Assembly (NCBI GenBank): GCA_002439875.1
Contig: DJQB01000012.1
Location: 1-64,000, forward strand
Source: Bacteroidales bacterium UBA6397
Lineage (GTDB): Bacteria; Bacteroidota; Bacteroidia; Bacteroidales; UBA932
Length of the DNA: 64,000 nucleotides
Reading direction: 5' to 3'
Under the pieces are notes generated by a model. The model saw only the letters and a list, made by a program, of their open reading frames with translations. It ran no database searches and was not told the DNA's origin. The position numbers and the translations under genes were made by a program. Position 1 is the stretch's first letter. Each line of letters begins with the position of its first letter. Positions 23,153-31,251 of the stretch are shown piece by piece.

Positions 23153-25198
23153 TTAATTATTCTTTCTCTGAGGGTAAACCACACGTTCATGGTAAATCTG
23201 TGAAAGATAGGTTTTCAGCGTCTCTTTCACTATGTTAAGCTCCTTAATGGAAATATCGGCCTCGTCAAACTGACCGATCTTCATCTTCGACGCGACAATA
23301 TTCTCCACAAATGCAGAGAACGTGGCGGCCGAGTTGTCTTTCAATGTTCTGGACGCCGCTTCCAGGGTGTCACAGATCATGAGGATTATCTGCTCCTTAG
23401 TCTGTGGCTTGCGCCCCGGGTAGAAGAAATCCGCGACATCGTTCGGGTCTCCACCATCGTTGAGGTACTTGTTGTAGAAGTATGAGGTGTTGGACGTGCC
23501 GTGATGTGTCAGGATAAAGTCCTGGATAACATCGGGAAGCCTGTACTCGGCCGCAAGTTCCAATCCGTCGGAGACGTGCTTGATGATGGCCCTCGCGCTT
23601 TCCTTCGGAGACAGATGATCGTGATAGTGGACACCGCCGGGAGACATACTCTCGTTCTCGATGAAACAGAGCGGGTTCTTCATCTTCCCGATGTCGTGAT
23701 AGAGGGCTCCGGCACGAACCAGGAGCACATTCGCGTCAATGGCCCGCGCCGCTGCGTCACACATATTCATCACCTGAAGGGAATGCTGGAAAGTGCCGGG
23801 CGCCTTATGCTCCAACTCCCTGAGAAGCTTGTTGTTCGTGTCGCAAAGTTCCCTAAGCCTTGAACTGGAGACCAAATTGAACATCCTCTCGAACAGGTAG
23901 ATGAGAGGGTAGCCGGCGACAATGAGCATCGAGCCTATGAACATGTAGAGAACGGCGATGTAAGGGTCATCGTTGACCATGTCGATCAGCCTGAATCCGA
24001 AATAGGTCACAATCTGGCACACGAACACGATCCCGGCCATGAAGAATTGCTGCCATCCCTGGCTGAAGAACTTGAACACGAAGACCGCGACTATGCTCGC
24101 GAGAAGGAACATCACGAAAAGCACTGTCCCGTTCTCGGCGAAGACAAGCAACGGAAGGAAAGACACGCAGCAGATCGGGAAGATCACCTTGTTCTTGAAG
24201 AACGCCTCAAGGTACAAGGCGGTCAGCGTGAACGGCACCATATAGAGGCAACGCGGGGCGAACTTGTTGACGGCCAATGCAAGGACAGAGACTATGAGGA
24301 AAATGAATATTAGATACCAGAACTTGCGGTGATCCAGAAACAGCTTCCTGTTCAGGAAGTAGATCATCAGGAAGAACATCAGCACAAGTACAAATGCTAT
24401 GAAGGCGTTGCCGAGCCAAAAAAGGATCCTCGGTCCGCCATACCCCATGCTATTCTCGTACTCAACCTTGTAGGAATCAAGAATCTGGGCTATCTCGGCG
24501 GTTACAATCTCCCCTTCCGAGACAATCAACTGCCCGGCGCTCACAAAACCCTGTGTTGTGGAGACCTGTCCGGATGATTCGGAGTGGACCAGCTCTGTCG
24601 TCTTTGCGTCATAGTCGAGATTAGGGACTATGAAATCATAGATTCCGGCAGTCCTGAGGACCGAATCAGCATTTATCCTCGGATACCTCGAGGTCACCAT
24701 GGAAAGCAGACGGTTCTTAGCCTCAGACTCCTTGAAAACCTCCTCCACAGGTTTCTTGACGGCTCTCTTGTCCCTCTGGATGTACAGAACCGCGACGGAA
24801 GGATCCGCATGCCCGTCCAGCTTCACTCCCTCGTCAGGCACCACTCCATTGGAATAAATTCCGTCCATTGAAGACACAATCAAAGGGCGAAGGTATGAAT
24901 ATGCCCCCATATCTATGCCCTCCGCGGCCTTGCGGCAGTTATCGACAATGTCCTGACGGTACCTGTAATACGGTATGACAATCGACTTACTCCTGCTCCT
25001 CTCTTCACGGATCTGCTCGTCGGTCTTAAGGATAGGAAAATCGAACTGCGCCAGCAAGGTCTCATGAGACCACGGCGAACCTTTCCTGTAGTCATAGTTG
25101 AACTTGGCTGTCCTCGGAAACACCAATGTGAGAATCAGAAAAAGTACGGCCAGGGGAGTAAGAACCTTGTAGTTTATGGACACGCGCGGCAGTTTCAT
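23153..25198 (-). CDS. 7TM-HD membrane phosphodiesterase (PgpH-like)
   Basis: A 681-residue membrane protein. One N-terminal helix (about 12-29) is followed by a ~230-residue extracytoplasmic domain (7TMR-HDED type), seven membrane helices (about 265-460), and a cytosolic HD domain with HSLQVMNMCDAAARAI, GALYHDIGKM and ILTHHGTSNTSYFYN. This is the architecture of PgpH, which hydrolyses cyclic di-AMP, so control of this second messenger is the likely role. It sits 12 bases after the SDR gene and before tig, in a long co-directional run. Substrate assignment is by family, not by experiment. Confidence 0.9.
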   Translation of the reverse strand: MKLPRVSINYKVLTPLAVLFLILTLVFPRTAKFNYDYRKGSPWSHETLLAQFDFPILKTDEQIREERSRSKSIVIPYYRYRQDIVDNCRKAAEGIDMGAYSYLRPLIVSSMDGIYSNGVVPDEGVKLDGHADPSVAVLYIQRDKRAVKKPVEEVFKESEAKNRLLSMVTSRYPRINADSVLRTAGIYDFIVPNLDYDAKTTELVHSESSGQVSTTQGFVSAGQLIVSEGEIVTAEIAQILDSYKVEYENSMGYGGPRILFWLGNAFIAFVLVLMFFLMIYFLNRKLFLDHRKFWYLIFIFLIVSVLALAVNKFAPRCLYMVPFTLTALYLEAFFKNKVIFPICCVSFLPLLVFAENGTVLFVMFLLASIVAVFVFKFFSQGWQQFFMAGIVFVCQIVTYFGFRLIDMVNDDPYIAVLYMFIGSMLIVAGYPLIYLFERMFNLVSSSRLRELCDTNNKLLRELEHKAPGTFQHSLQVMNMCDAAARAIDANVLLVRAGALYHDIGKMKNPLCFIENESMSPGGVHYHDHLSPKESARAIIKHVSDGLELAAEYRLPDVIQDFILTHHGTSNTSYFYNKYLNDGGDPNDVADFFYPGRKPQTKEQIILMICDTLEAASRTLKDNSAATFSAFVENIVASKMKIGQFDEADISIKELNIVKETLKTYLSQIYHERVVYPQRKNN

Positions 25199-25210
25199 TC
25201 TTGCATTCCG

Positions 25211-26032
25211 TTATTTGAACGGGCTCCCAGCCTCTTTGGCGATGAACCCGTAAGTCAGTTTGTCAGTAAGTCTGGGGAACAACCTGTGAGCAAGCACCGT
25301 GACCTTTCCAAGACCGGTGAGTATCATCTGCGACCTCCTCTTCTCCAATCCCTTGGCAAGGTACTCGGCGCACTTCTCGGCGCTCATAAGCTTGTCCTCC
25401 TTCAATGGAGTCTCACCCTGAGGGCTTCCGTCAGCCGTCAGGGCGGCCTTGCGGACATTTGAGTCAGTGTAGCCCGGAGCGAAGACAAGCACATTGAGTC
25501 CGTCCTTAAGGTGCTCGATCCGGATGGTGTCAAGAAATCCGCGGACCGCGTACTTGGACGCAGAATATCCAGTCCTGGCCGGGAGAGCGGTGAATCCGGC
25601 GATCGAAATCACACCCACAACCTGTCCCTTGCTCTTAAGAAGGTAAGGCAGGGCGAACTTCGTGCACTGCACTGTGCCCCAGAAATTCACATCCATCAGA
25701 GAGTGGATTACACTGAGATCCAAGTCCTTGAACATAGCCCTCATCGAGATTCCGGCATTATTGACAAGGATGTCGATGCGGCCATATTCCTGAACTGTAC
25801 GTTCAATCAGATTCCGGCAGTCGCCTTCTTTCGTCACGTCGGTCTTCACGCACAAAACCTTACGCGAGTCAGTGTTCACAGACGGAGCCATTTCTTGAAG
25901 CTTGTCCAGCGACCTTGCCGCCATCACAACATTCGCACCGAACGAGCCAAAGAGACGAGCAGAAGCCAACCCTATTCCAGAGCTGGCTCCAGTAATGATA
26001 ATGACCTTATCCTCGAAATACTCAGGATGCAT
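25211..26032 (-). CDS. SDR-family oxidoreductase, likely 3-keto lipid reductase
   Basis: A 273-residue classical short-chain dehydrogenase starting at ATG 26032 (MHPEYFEDKVIIITGAS); a GTG three codons upstream is the alternative. GASSGIG binds NAD(P), NNAG is the central motif, and YSASK carries the catalytic tyrosine and lysine. It lies 23 bases after an alpha-oxoamine synthase gene. That synthase family makes 3-keto long-chain bases, which need an SDR to reduce the ketone, so 3-ketosphinganine or 3-dehydrocapnine reduction is a reasonable inference. The C-terminal half (FPRLTDKLTYGF) suggests membrane proximity. A generic dehydrogenase cannot be excluded. Confidence 0.8.
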   Translation of the reverse strand: MHPEYFEDKVIIITGASSGIGLASARLFGSFGANVVMAARSLDKLQEMAPSVNTDSRKVLCVKTDVTKEGDCRNLIERTVQEYGRIDILVNNAGISMRAMFKDLDLSVIHSLMDVNFWGTVQCTKFALPYLLKSKGQVVGVISIAGFTALPARTGYSASKYAVRGFLDTIRIEHLKDGLNVLVFAPGYTDSNVRKAALTADGSPQGETPLKEDKLMSAEKCAEYLAKGLEKRRSQMILTGLGKVTVLAHRLFPRLTDKLTYGFIAKEAGSPFK

Positions 26033-26055
26033 ACAAGTCACCGCTCAGCAAATAA

Positions 26056-27321
26056 TTACATAATAGTCTTAACAGCAATGTCGTCTCCGTCGTAGGCACC
26101 GGCATCGAGTTTCTGCTTGATTTCCTTGAAAGCGTTGAGAGTGTACGCGATGTCTTCGTCAGTGTGAGCGGCTGTACATACGATTCTGAATATCACCATT
26201 CCCTTAGGGATGACAGGGTAGATGACCATCGAGCAGAAGATGCGGTAGTTCTCACGGAGATCCATAGCGATCTTTGTCGCCTGGGCCACACCACCTCCGT
26301 CAATGTGGATAGGAATCACGCAGGCCTGCGCCTCACCGATGTCGAATCCGAGTTTCTTGAAGCCTTCCTGAAGAGTGTGGGTAACGTGCCAGCACTTCTT
26401 GCGGAGTTCATCGCCTTCAGGAGACATGATGATCTCCAGGCGCTTGATGTTGCCGTACACGAAAGCCATAGGCTGGGACTTCGCGTACATCTGCGAACGC
26501 ATGTTCAGACGCAGGTAGTTTATGATCTTACGAGGGCCAGCTATGAAACCACCGATCGAGGCCATCGACTTCGCGAACGCTCCGATGTAAAGGTCGATGC
26601 CGTCCATGCAGTGCAGCTCCTCGGAAGTTCCGCGTCCGTGCTCGCCAAGAAGGCCGAATCCGTGCGCATCGTCAATGAATATGCGGAAACTGTATTTCTT
26701 CTTGAGCTCAACGATCTTGTCCAGGATGCCCATCGCTCCGGTCATTCCGAAGACTCCCTCAGTGATGAGAAGGACTCCTCCACCGCTTTCATCAGCCTCC
26801 TTGCATGCTCTCGAGAGAACCTTCTCACAGTCAACGATGTTGTTGTGACGGTACTTGTACTTACTGCCGATGTGAAGACGGATTCCGTCAAGAAGGCAGG
26901 CATGCGACTCAGCGTCATAAACAATCACATCGTGACGCGCGGTAAGGCAGTCAATCGCTGAGACAATTCCCTGATAGCCGAAGTTGAACAGGAAAGCGTC
27001 CTCCTTCTTCTCGAAATCAGCGAACATCTTCTCCAACTTCTCGTGCAGGGCAGTGTGTCCGGAAAGCATACGGCTTCCCATCGGATAGGCCAGTCCCCAC
27101 TTTGCGGCGCCCTCGGCGTCAGCCTTGCGAACCTCCGGATGGTTCGCTAGTCCAAGATAGTTGTTCAGACTCCAGTTCAGAACCTCTTTCCCATTGAAAA
27201 TCATGTGAGGACCAAGCTCACCCTCGAGTTTCGGGTACATATAATAACCGAATCCCTGATTGAAGTATTGTCCGATAGGACCGCCCGAGTCCCTTTCGAT
27301 TCTGTCAAAAATGTCAAGCAT
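26056..27321 (-). CDS. Alpha-oxoamine synthase (serine palmitoyltransferase or cysteate acyltransferase type)
   Basis: A 421-residue PLP enzyme of the alpha-oxoamine synthase family (KBL/BioF/SPT). LNWSLNNYLGLANHPEV and PMGSRMLSGHTALHEKLE are the N-terminal hallmarks; FIDDAHGFGLLG holds the aspartate and histidine of the cofactor site, and AFAKSMASIGGF the PLP-lysine. The enzyme joins an acyl thioester to an amino acid with loss of CO2. In Bacteroidota this type starts sphingolipid (serine) or sulfonolipid (cysteate) synthesis; the residues deciding the amino acid cannot be judged here. The start MLDIFDRIERDSGGPIGQ resembles a second Bacteroidota subfamily rather than canonical Bacteroides Spt as I recall it. 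It lies 20 bases after gyrB. Confidence 0.85.
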   Translation of the reverse strand: MLDIFDRIERDSGGPIGQYFNQGFGYYMYPKLEGELGPHMIFNGKEVLNWSLNNYLGLANHPEVRKADAEGAAKWGLAYPMGSRMLSGHTALHEKLEKMFADFEKKEDAFLFNFGYQGIVSAIDCLTARHDVIVYDAESHACLLDGIRLHIGSKYKYRHNNIVDCEKVLSRACKEADESGGGVLLITEGVFGMTGAMGILDKIVELKKKYSFRIFIDDAHGFGLLGEHGRGTSEELHCMDGIDLYIGAFAKSMASIGGFIAGPRKIINYLRLNMRSQMYAKSQPMAFVYGNIKRLEIIMSPEGDELRKKCWHVTHTLQEGFKKLGFDIGEAQACVIPIHIDGGGVAQATKIAMDLRENYRIFCSMVIYPVIPKGMVIFRIVCTAAHTDEDIAYTLNAFKEIKQKLDAGAYDGDDIAVKTIM

Positions 27322-27341
27322 TTGTATTCTGTTTTAATTAT

Positions 27342-29351
27342 TTATGCGTCAATGTTCGCGTAGTGCGCGTTCTCCTCTATGAACTGCCTTCTCGGAGGGA
27401 CATCGTCACCCATCAGCATCGAGAATGTCCTCTCGGCCTCGGCGGCGTTGTCGATCGTGATCTTGCGCAGACGCCTTCTGGCTGGATCCATTGTGGTGTC
27501 CCAAAGCTGCTGGTCACTCATCTCGCCAAGACCTTTGTACCTCTGGACGGTCACACCCTTGTCAGAGCCTTTACCGAGACGGGCCGTCGCCTCGAATCTC
27601 TGCTCGTCGGTCCAGCAATACACTTCCTCCTTGCCTTTCTTCACAAGGTAAAGCGGAGGGGTCGCGAGATAGACATAACCGCTCTTGATCAGATCGAACA
27701 TATAGCGGAAGAAGAACGTCAGTATAAGGCAGGCGATGTGGCTGCCATCGACATCGGCATCGGTCATGATGATGACCTTGTGGTAACGCAGCTTGCTCAG
27801 ATCCATCTTCTTTTCGCCGTTCTCATCCTCCTGGGCCACAGTGACACCAAGGGCCGTGTAGATGTTCCTGACCTCGACGCTGTCGAAAGCGCGGTCGCCG
27901 GCGGCCTTCTCAACATTCAGAATCTTTCCCCTCAACGGCAGGATAGCCTGGATCCTTCTATCACGTCCCTGCTTCGCCGTTCCTCCGGCGGAGTCTCCCT
28001 CGACAAGGAAGAGTTCGCACTTCTCCGGATTCCTCTCCGAGCAGTCTGCAAGCTTGCCAGGCATTCCGGCTCCTGTCATCGCTGACTTTCTCTGCACCAT
28101 CTCACGGGCCTTTCGTGCGGCGTTGCGGGCTGTGGCGGCAAGCACAATCTTTTCAATAATCAGTTTACCCTCCTTAGGATGTTCCTCAAGGTACTGATCC
28201 ATAGCGGCGGAAGTAGCCTGCGACACGGCAGAGGTGGCCTCCGGATTGCCAAGTTTTGTCTTGGTCTGTCCCTCGAACTGAGGCTCGGCGATCTTCACCG
28301 AGACAACGGCGGTCAAGCCCTCGCGGAAATCCTCAGGAGCGAGGTCTCCCTTGAACTTGGCCAGAAGATTGTTCTTCTCTGCGTAGTTCTTCAGGGAGCG
28401 CGAAAGACCCATCTTGAAGCCCTGAAGGTGGGTTCCTCCCTCTATGGTGTTGATGTTGTTGACATACGAATATATCTTCTCGGAGAACCCGTTGTTGTAC
28501 GAGAGAGCGATGTCGATCGGAATCACCTTGTCGCTCTGCACGCACACAGGCTCAGGAATCAGCTGCGTGGCTCCGGCGTCAAGATATTCAATGAACTCCT
28601 TCAACCCCTCTTTAGAGTAGAATACATCTCCCCGGTAAAGCTGCCTGCCTGTCGGCTTGGAGTTTCCGTTCTCGTCAGTGACATATTCATCGACAAGTTC
28701 CCTCTCGTCGGTGATGGTGATCTTGATGCCTTTGTTCAAGTAGGCCAGCTCACGCATCCTCGCGGCAAGCGTGTCATATTTATAGACAGTTGTCTGGGTG
28801 AATATGGTAGGATCCGGATGGAATGTTATGATGGTTCCGGTGTCGTTGCAGTCCCCGACTATCTCGACAGGACCGAGCGGCTTCCCTTTTGAATATTTCT
28901 GCACGAAAATATGCCCCTCGCGGTGAACCTCCGCCACCAGACTGTCCGAGAGGGCGTTCACACAGGAGACACCGACTCCGTGCAGACCGCCGGACACTTT
29001 ATAGCTGTCCTTATTGAACTTTCCTCCGGCATGAAGGACGGTCATGACGACCTCAAGAGCAGAGCGATGCTCCTTAGGATGCATTCCTGTGGGAATTCCA
29101 CGTCCATTATCCGACACCCTTATCGAGTTGTCAGGAAGGATAGTGACACCGATCTCGGTGCAGTACCCAGCCATGGCCTCGTCGATACCGTTATCAACCA
29201 CCTCATAGACAAGATGATGGAGTCCCCTCTCGCCAATGTCGCCAATGTACATCGAAGGTCTTTTCCTCACCGCCTCAAGGCCTTCCAGCACCTGGATGCT
29301 GCTCGCGGAATATTGCTCTTCCGCTTTCTTCATCTCTTCGTTCTCAATCAT
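27342..29351 (-). CDS. gyrB: DNA gyrase subunit B
   Basis: A 669-residue type IIA topoisomerase ATPase subunit. The GHKL pocket shows VVDNGIDEAMAG, SDNGRGIPTGMH and GGLHGVGVSCVNALS; the TOPRIM domain has LVEGDSAGGTAKQGRDRR and MTDADVDGSHI. It lacks the long insert found in gammaproteobacterial GyrB, as expected for Bacteroidota. It seems to head a run of seven co-directional genes (gyrB to clpX) with gaps of no more than 23 bases, so some co-transcription is likely. Confidence 0.98.
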   Translation of the reverse strand: MIENEEMKKAEEQYSASSIQVLEGLEAVRKRPSMYIGDIGERGLHHLVYEVVDNGIDEAMAGYCTEIGVTILPDNSIRVSDNGRGIPTGMHPKEHRSALEVVMTVLHAGGKFNKDSYKVSGGLHGVGVSCVNALSDSLVAEVHREGHIFVQKYSKGKPLGPVEIVGDCNDTGTIITFHPDPTIFTQTTVYKYDTLAARMRELAYLNKGIKITITDERELVDEYVTDENGNSKPTGRQLYRGDVFYSKEGLKEFIEYLDAGATQLIPEPVCVQSDKVIPIDIALSYNNGFSEKIYSYVNNINTIEGGTHLQGFKMGLSRSLKNYAEKNNLLAKFKGDLAPEDFREGLTAVVSVKIAEPQFEGQTKTKLGNPEATSAVSQATSAAMDQYLEEHPKEGKLIIEKIVLAATARNAARKAREMVQRKSAMTGAGMPGKLADCSERNPEKCELFLVEGDSAGGTAKQGRDRRIQAILPLRGKILNVEKAAGDRAFDSVEVRNIYTALGVTVAQEDENGEKKMDLSKLRYHKVIIMTDADVDGSHIACLILTFFFRYMFDLIKSGYVYLATPPLYLVKKGKEEVYCWTDEQRFEATARLGKGSDKGVTVQRYKGLGEMSDQQLWDTTMDPARRRLRKITIDNAAEAERTFSMLMGDDVPPRRQFIEENAHYANIDA

Positions 29352-29401
29352 ATTCTATAGCCTGTTTTCATCAAGTTTATATGGTCTGCCCATAAAACAG
29401 A

Positions 29402-29409
29402 CAAATTTA
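29402..29409 (-). promoter_or_regulatory. Likely -7 element for gyrB
   Basis: On the - strand TAAATTTG lies 50 bases before the gyrB ATG, immediately after the terminator of the upstream gene. A TTG at the expected 19-base distance was not found, so only the -7 box is supported. Confidence 0.45.
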
Positions 29410-29420
29410 ATAAAAATTGA

Positions 29421-29451
29421 GGGCAATGCGAAATTTATTTCCACATTGCCC
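29421..29451 (-). terminator. Terminator of the outer-membrane protein gene
   Basis: GGGCAATG and CATTGCCC form a stem with additional inner GAAAT/ATTTC pairing. On the - strand it is followed by TCAATTTTTATT. It lies 20 bases beyond the stop of the barrel-protein gene. Confidence 0.75.
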
Positions 29452-29470
29452 TATACGGAACTAATATTCC

Positions 29471-31249
29471 TTAAAGATTGATCGTGACTCCGGCGGTGAC
29501 CCAAAGTCCTTTCTCGGCGTAGAACGGATTCCTCTGAATCGTCTGACACAACAGATTACCAGACTCAAGCCACAGCTCAAGCTTCCGGTTGAACTTGTAA
29601 CCGCAGTTCAGACCCAAATCGACATGACCCGGCACACGCACCTTGGCATCACCCGCCGGAACTTCCTCCGACTCGCACCAGCCCTCACGCCAAGACGACG
29701 CCTCAACAGCAAGCCCGGCATAAAGACGTGAGGTCAGGTTATACACCGCCCTCAGCCCACCGCTGTACTTAGGAAGAGCGAAACCACGATTCTTCGCATC
29801 CTTGCCGGGGAAAGACACACTCCGGTAGCGGAAATCAGCGTCGACCATGACACGACTTGAGTTCCATCCAAGCAAGACATCGGCATAGACAAGATTGATG
29901 TCCGAATATGTCAGCGAAGGCAAAAGACGTCCGTCGGCCGCGAACACCCCGGACTCCATCAAGGCATTCCCGTACAGCCCGACTCCCCCGTTCACATCAA
30001 ACTGAAGCGACGAGGCGACATTGCCCCTCACACCGATCTTGGCGTTCAACTTCTCCACAGTGTTGTCAACCAAGGGGGTCAGGGCCTCGTACTCCGGAAC
30101 GGCAAGAAACGAATGATTCAGATGATGGTTCCCCGAAATCTGAGATGAATATGTGTTCACGCGGCTCCCGCCGGTCGCGTCAGCGTAAAGTGACACGCTC
30201 TCCCCCGCCGCGAAGCTCACATGAGCGTCCGGATAGACAATCTGCCCGACATCTCCTGTCATTTTGCGGAAATAGTCCTTGGCGTCATTTCTGAAGACAT
30301 ATTCAAACCTGACACCCAAGCCAAGATTCCAGCGGCCGGATTTCAGCCTGTAACTCGGAATCAAAGCGATACGCCCGATATTCCCCCCGTAGAATCCACG
30401 GTAGGAGGCCGATTCAGCCTCGAATCCAACCAGAACGCTCCTACGGCTGTCCATCACAGGACCGGCCAAACCGTCAAGAAAGACCCAACTCTCGTTCTGC
30501 CTGTCAGTCTCCGCCCCGTCCGGGAACGCGAATGACTTATAGTCCAGTCCGTCATTCGCCAAACGTCCCCTAAGCCCTATGTCATAAAGGAAATATGACT
30601 CGGAATCATTGTTCGAACGAACCCTGGCGTTGAAGTCCAAGGCGTTATATGAGCGTGACAGGACAGTGTCCTGGGCGGCGAGGCCATAGTAACCGGCTCC
30701 GAATGACATAATCGCCTTATCCCAGCAGTACAGGCCATCAAAGCCGGCGGATGTCAACGCGTCATGACCGCTGAAACGCCCGCCTGTCTTCTTCAGACGG
30801 AAGATCCCGTCTTCCTCAAGCGCGGGGCCGACCTTGTGATAATCCCCGAAATAGGACTTATGAGAGGCATAGACGCTCATCTGGAACGGGCCTTTCATCT
30901 CAGGACTGTACACAAAGTCAACCTGAGGATGGAAAGCATAGCCGGCGCCGGCCTTGAGATAAAGCTTACGTCCTCTCCAGGCATCCTTGGCCGGCCTCAT
31001 GTTCAGCATATAAGGCTTGAAACTATAAGCTCCCTGATAGGGCTTCTCAAAGACCTCGTAGTCAAAATCCAGATCGAAGTGAAGCAGCGAATCCGGCACG
31101 TTCATCTCCAACAGAGGCTTGTGCGCCTCGGAAGCGTTGCCTTGGTAGGTGTTTGTGACCTCGACGGTCGGGTTGAAATTCTGTCCGAAAGAGGCCGCCG
31201 CAGACATCAGAAGAGCCGCGGAGACGGCATATACTTTTTTCATATTCAT
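29471..31249 (-). CDS. Outer-membrane beta-barrel protein, partner of the TPR protein
   Basis: A 592-residue exported protein. MNMKKVYAVSAALLMSAAAS is a signal peptide ending near FGQ. The mature part has alternating hydrophobic/polar strands with many aromatic residues and ends in a beta-strand (TAGVTINL), as for outer-membrane barrels. There is no plug domain, so it is not a complete TonB receptor. It lies 2 bases after the large TPR protein gene, so the two are made together and may form one envelope complex. Function is not known. A second ATG two codons in is an alternative start. Confidence 0.75.
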   Translation of the reverse strand: MNMKKVYAVSAALLMSAAASFGQNFNPTVEVTNTYQGNASEAHKPLLEMNVPDSLLHFDLDFDYEVFEKPYQGAYSFKPYMLNMRPAKDAWRGRKLYLKAGAGYAFHPQVDFVYSPEMKGPFQMSVYASHKSYFGDYHKVGPALEEDGIFRLKKTGGRFSGHDALTSAGFDGLYCWDKAIMSFGAGYYGLAAQDTVLSRSYNALDFNARVRSNNDSESYFLYDIGLRGRLANDGLDYKSFAFPDGAETDRQNESWVFLDGLAGPVMDSRRSVLVGFEAESASYRGFYGGNIGRIALIPSYRLKSGRWNLGLGVRFEYVFRNDAKDYFRKMTGDVGQIVYPDAHVSFAAGESVSLYADATGGSRVNTYSSQISGNHHLNHSFLAVPEYEALTPLVDNTVEKLNAKIGVRGNVASSLQFDVNGGVGLYGNALMESGVFAADGRLLPSLTYSDINLVYADVLLGWNSSRVMVDADFRYRSVSFPGKDAKNRGFALPKYSGGLRAVYNLTSRLYAGLAVEASSWREGWCESEEVPAGDAKVRVPGHVDLGLNCGYKFNRKLELWLESGNLLCQTIQRNPFYAEKGLWVTAGVTINL

Positions 31250-31251
31250 TT

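Noticed and set aside
26164..26961. 265-codon + strand frame over the alpha-oxoamine synthase gene
   Set aside because: Antisense to a strongly conserved PLP enzyme; composition reflects its complement.
26056..27321. Naming the synthase Spt or SulA outright
   Set aside because: Family membership is clear, but the amino-acid substrate cannot be decided from visible motifs.
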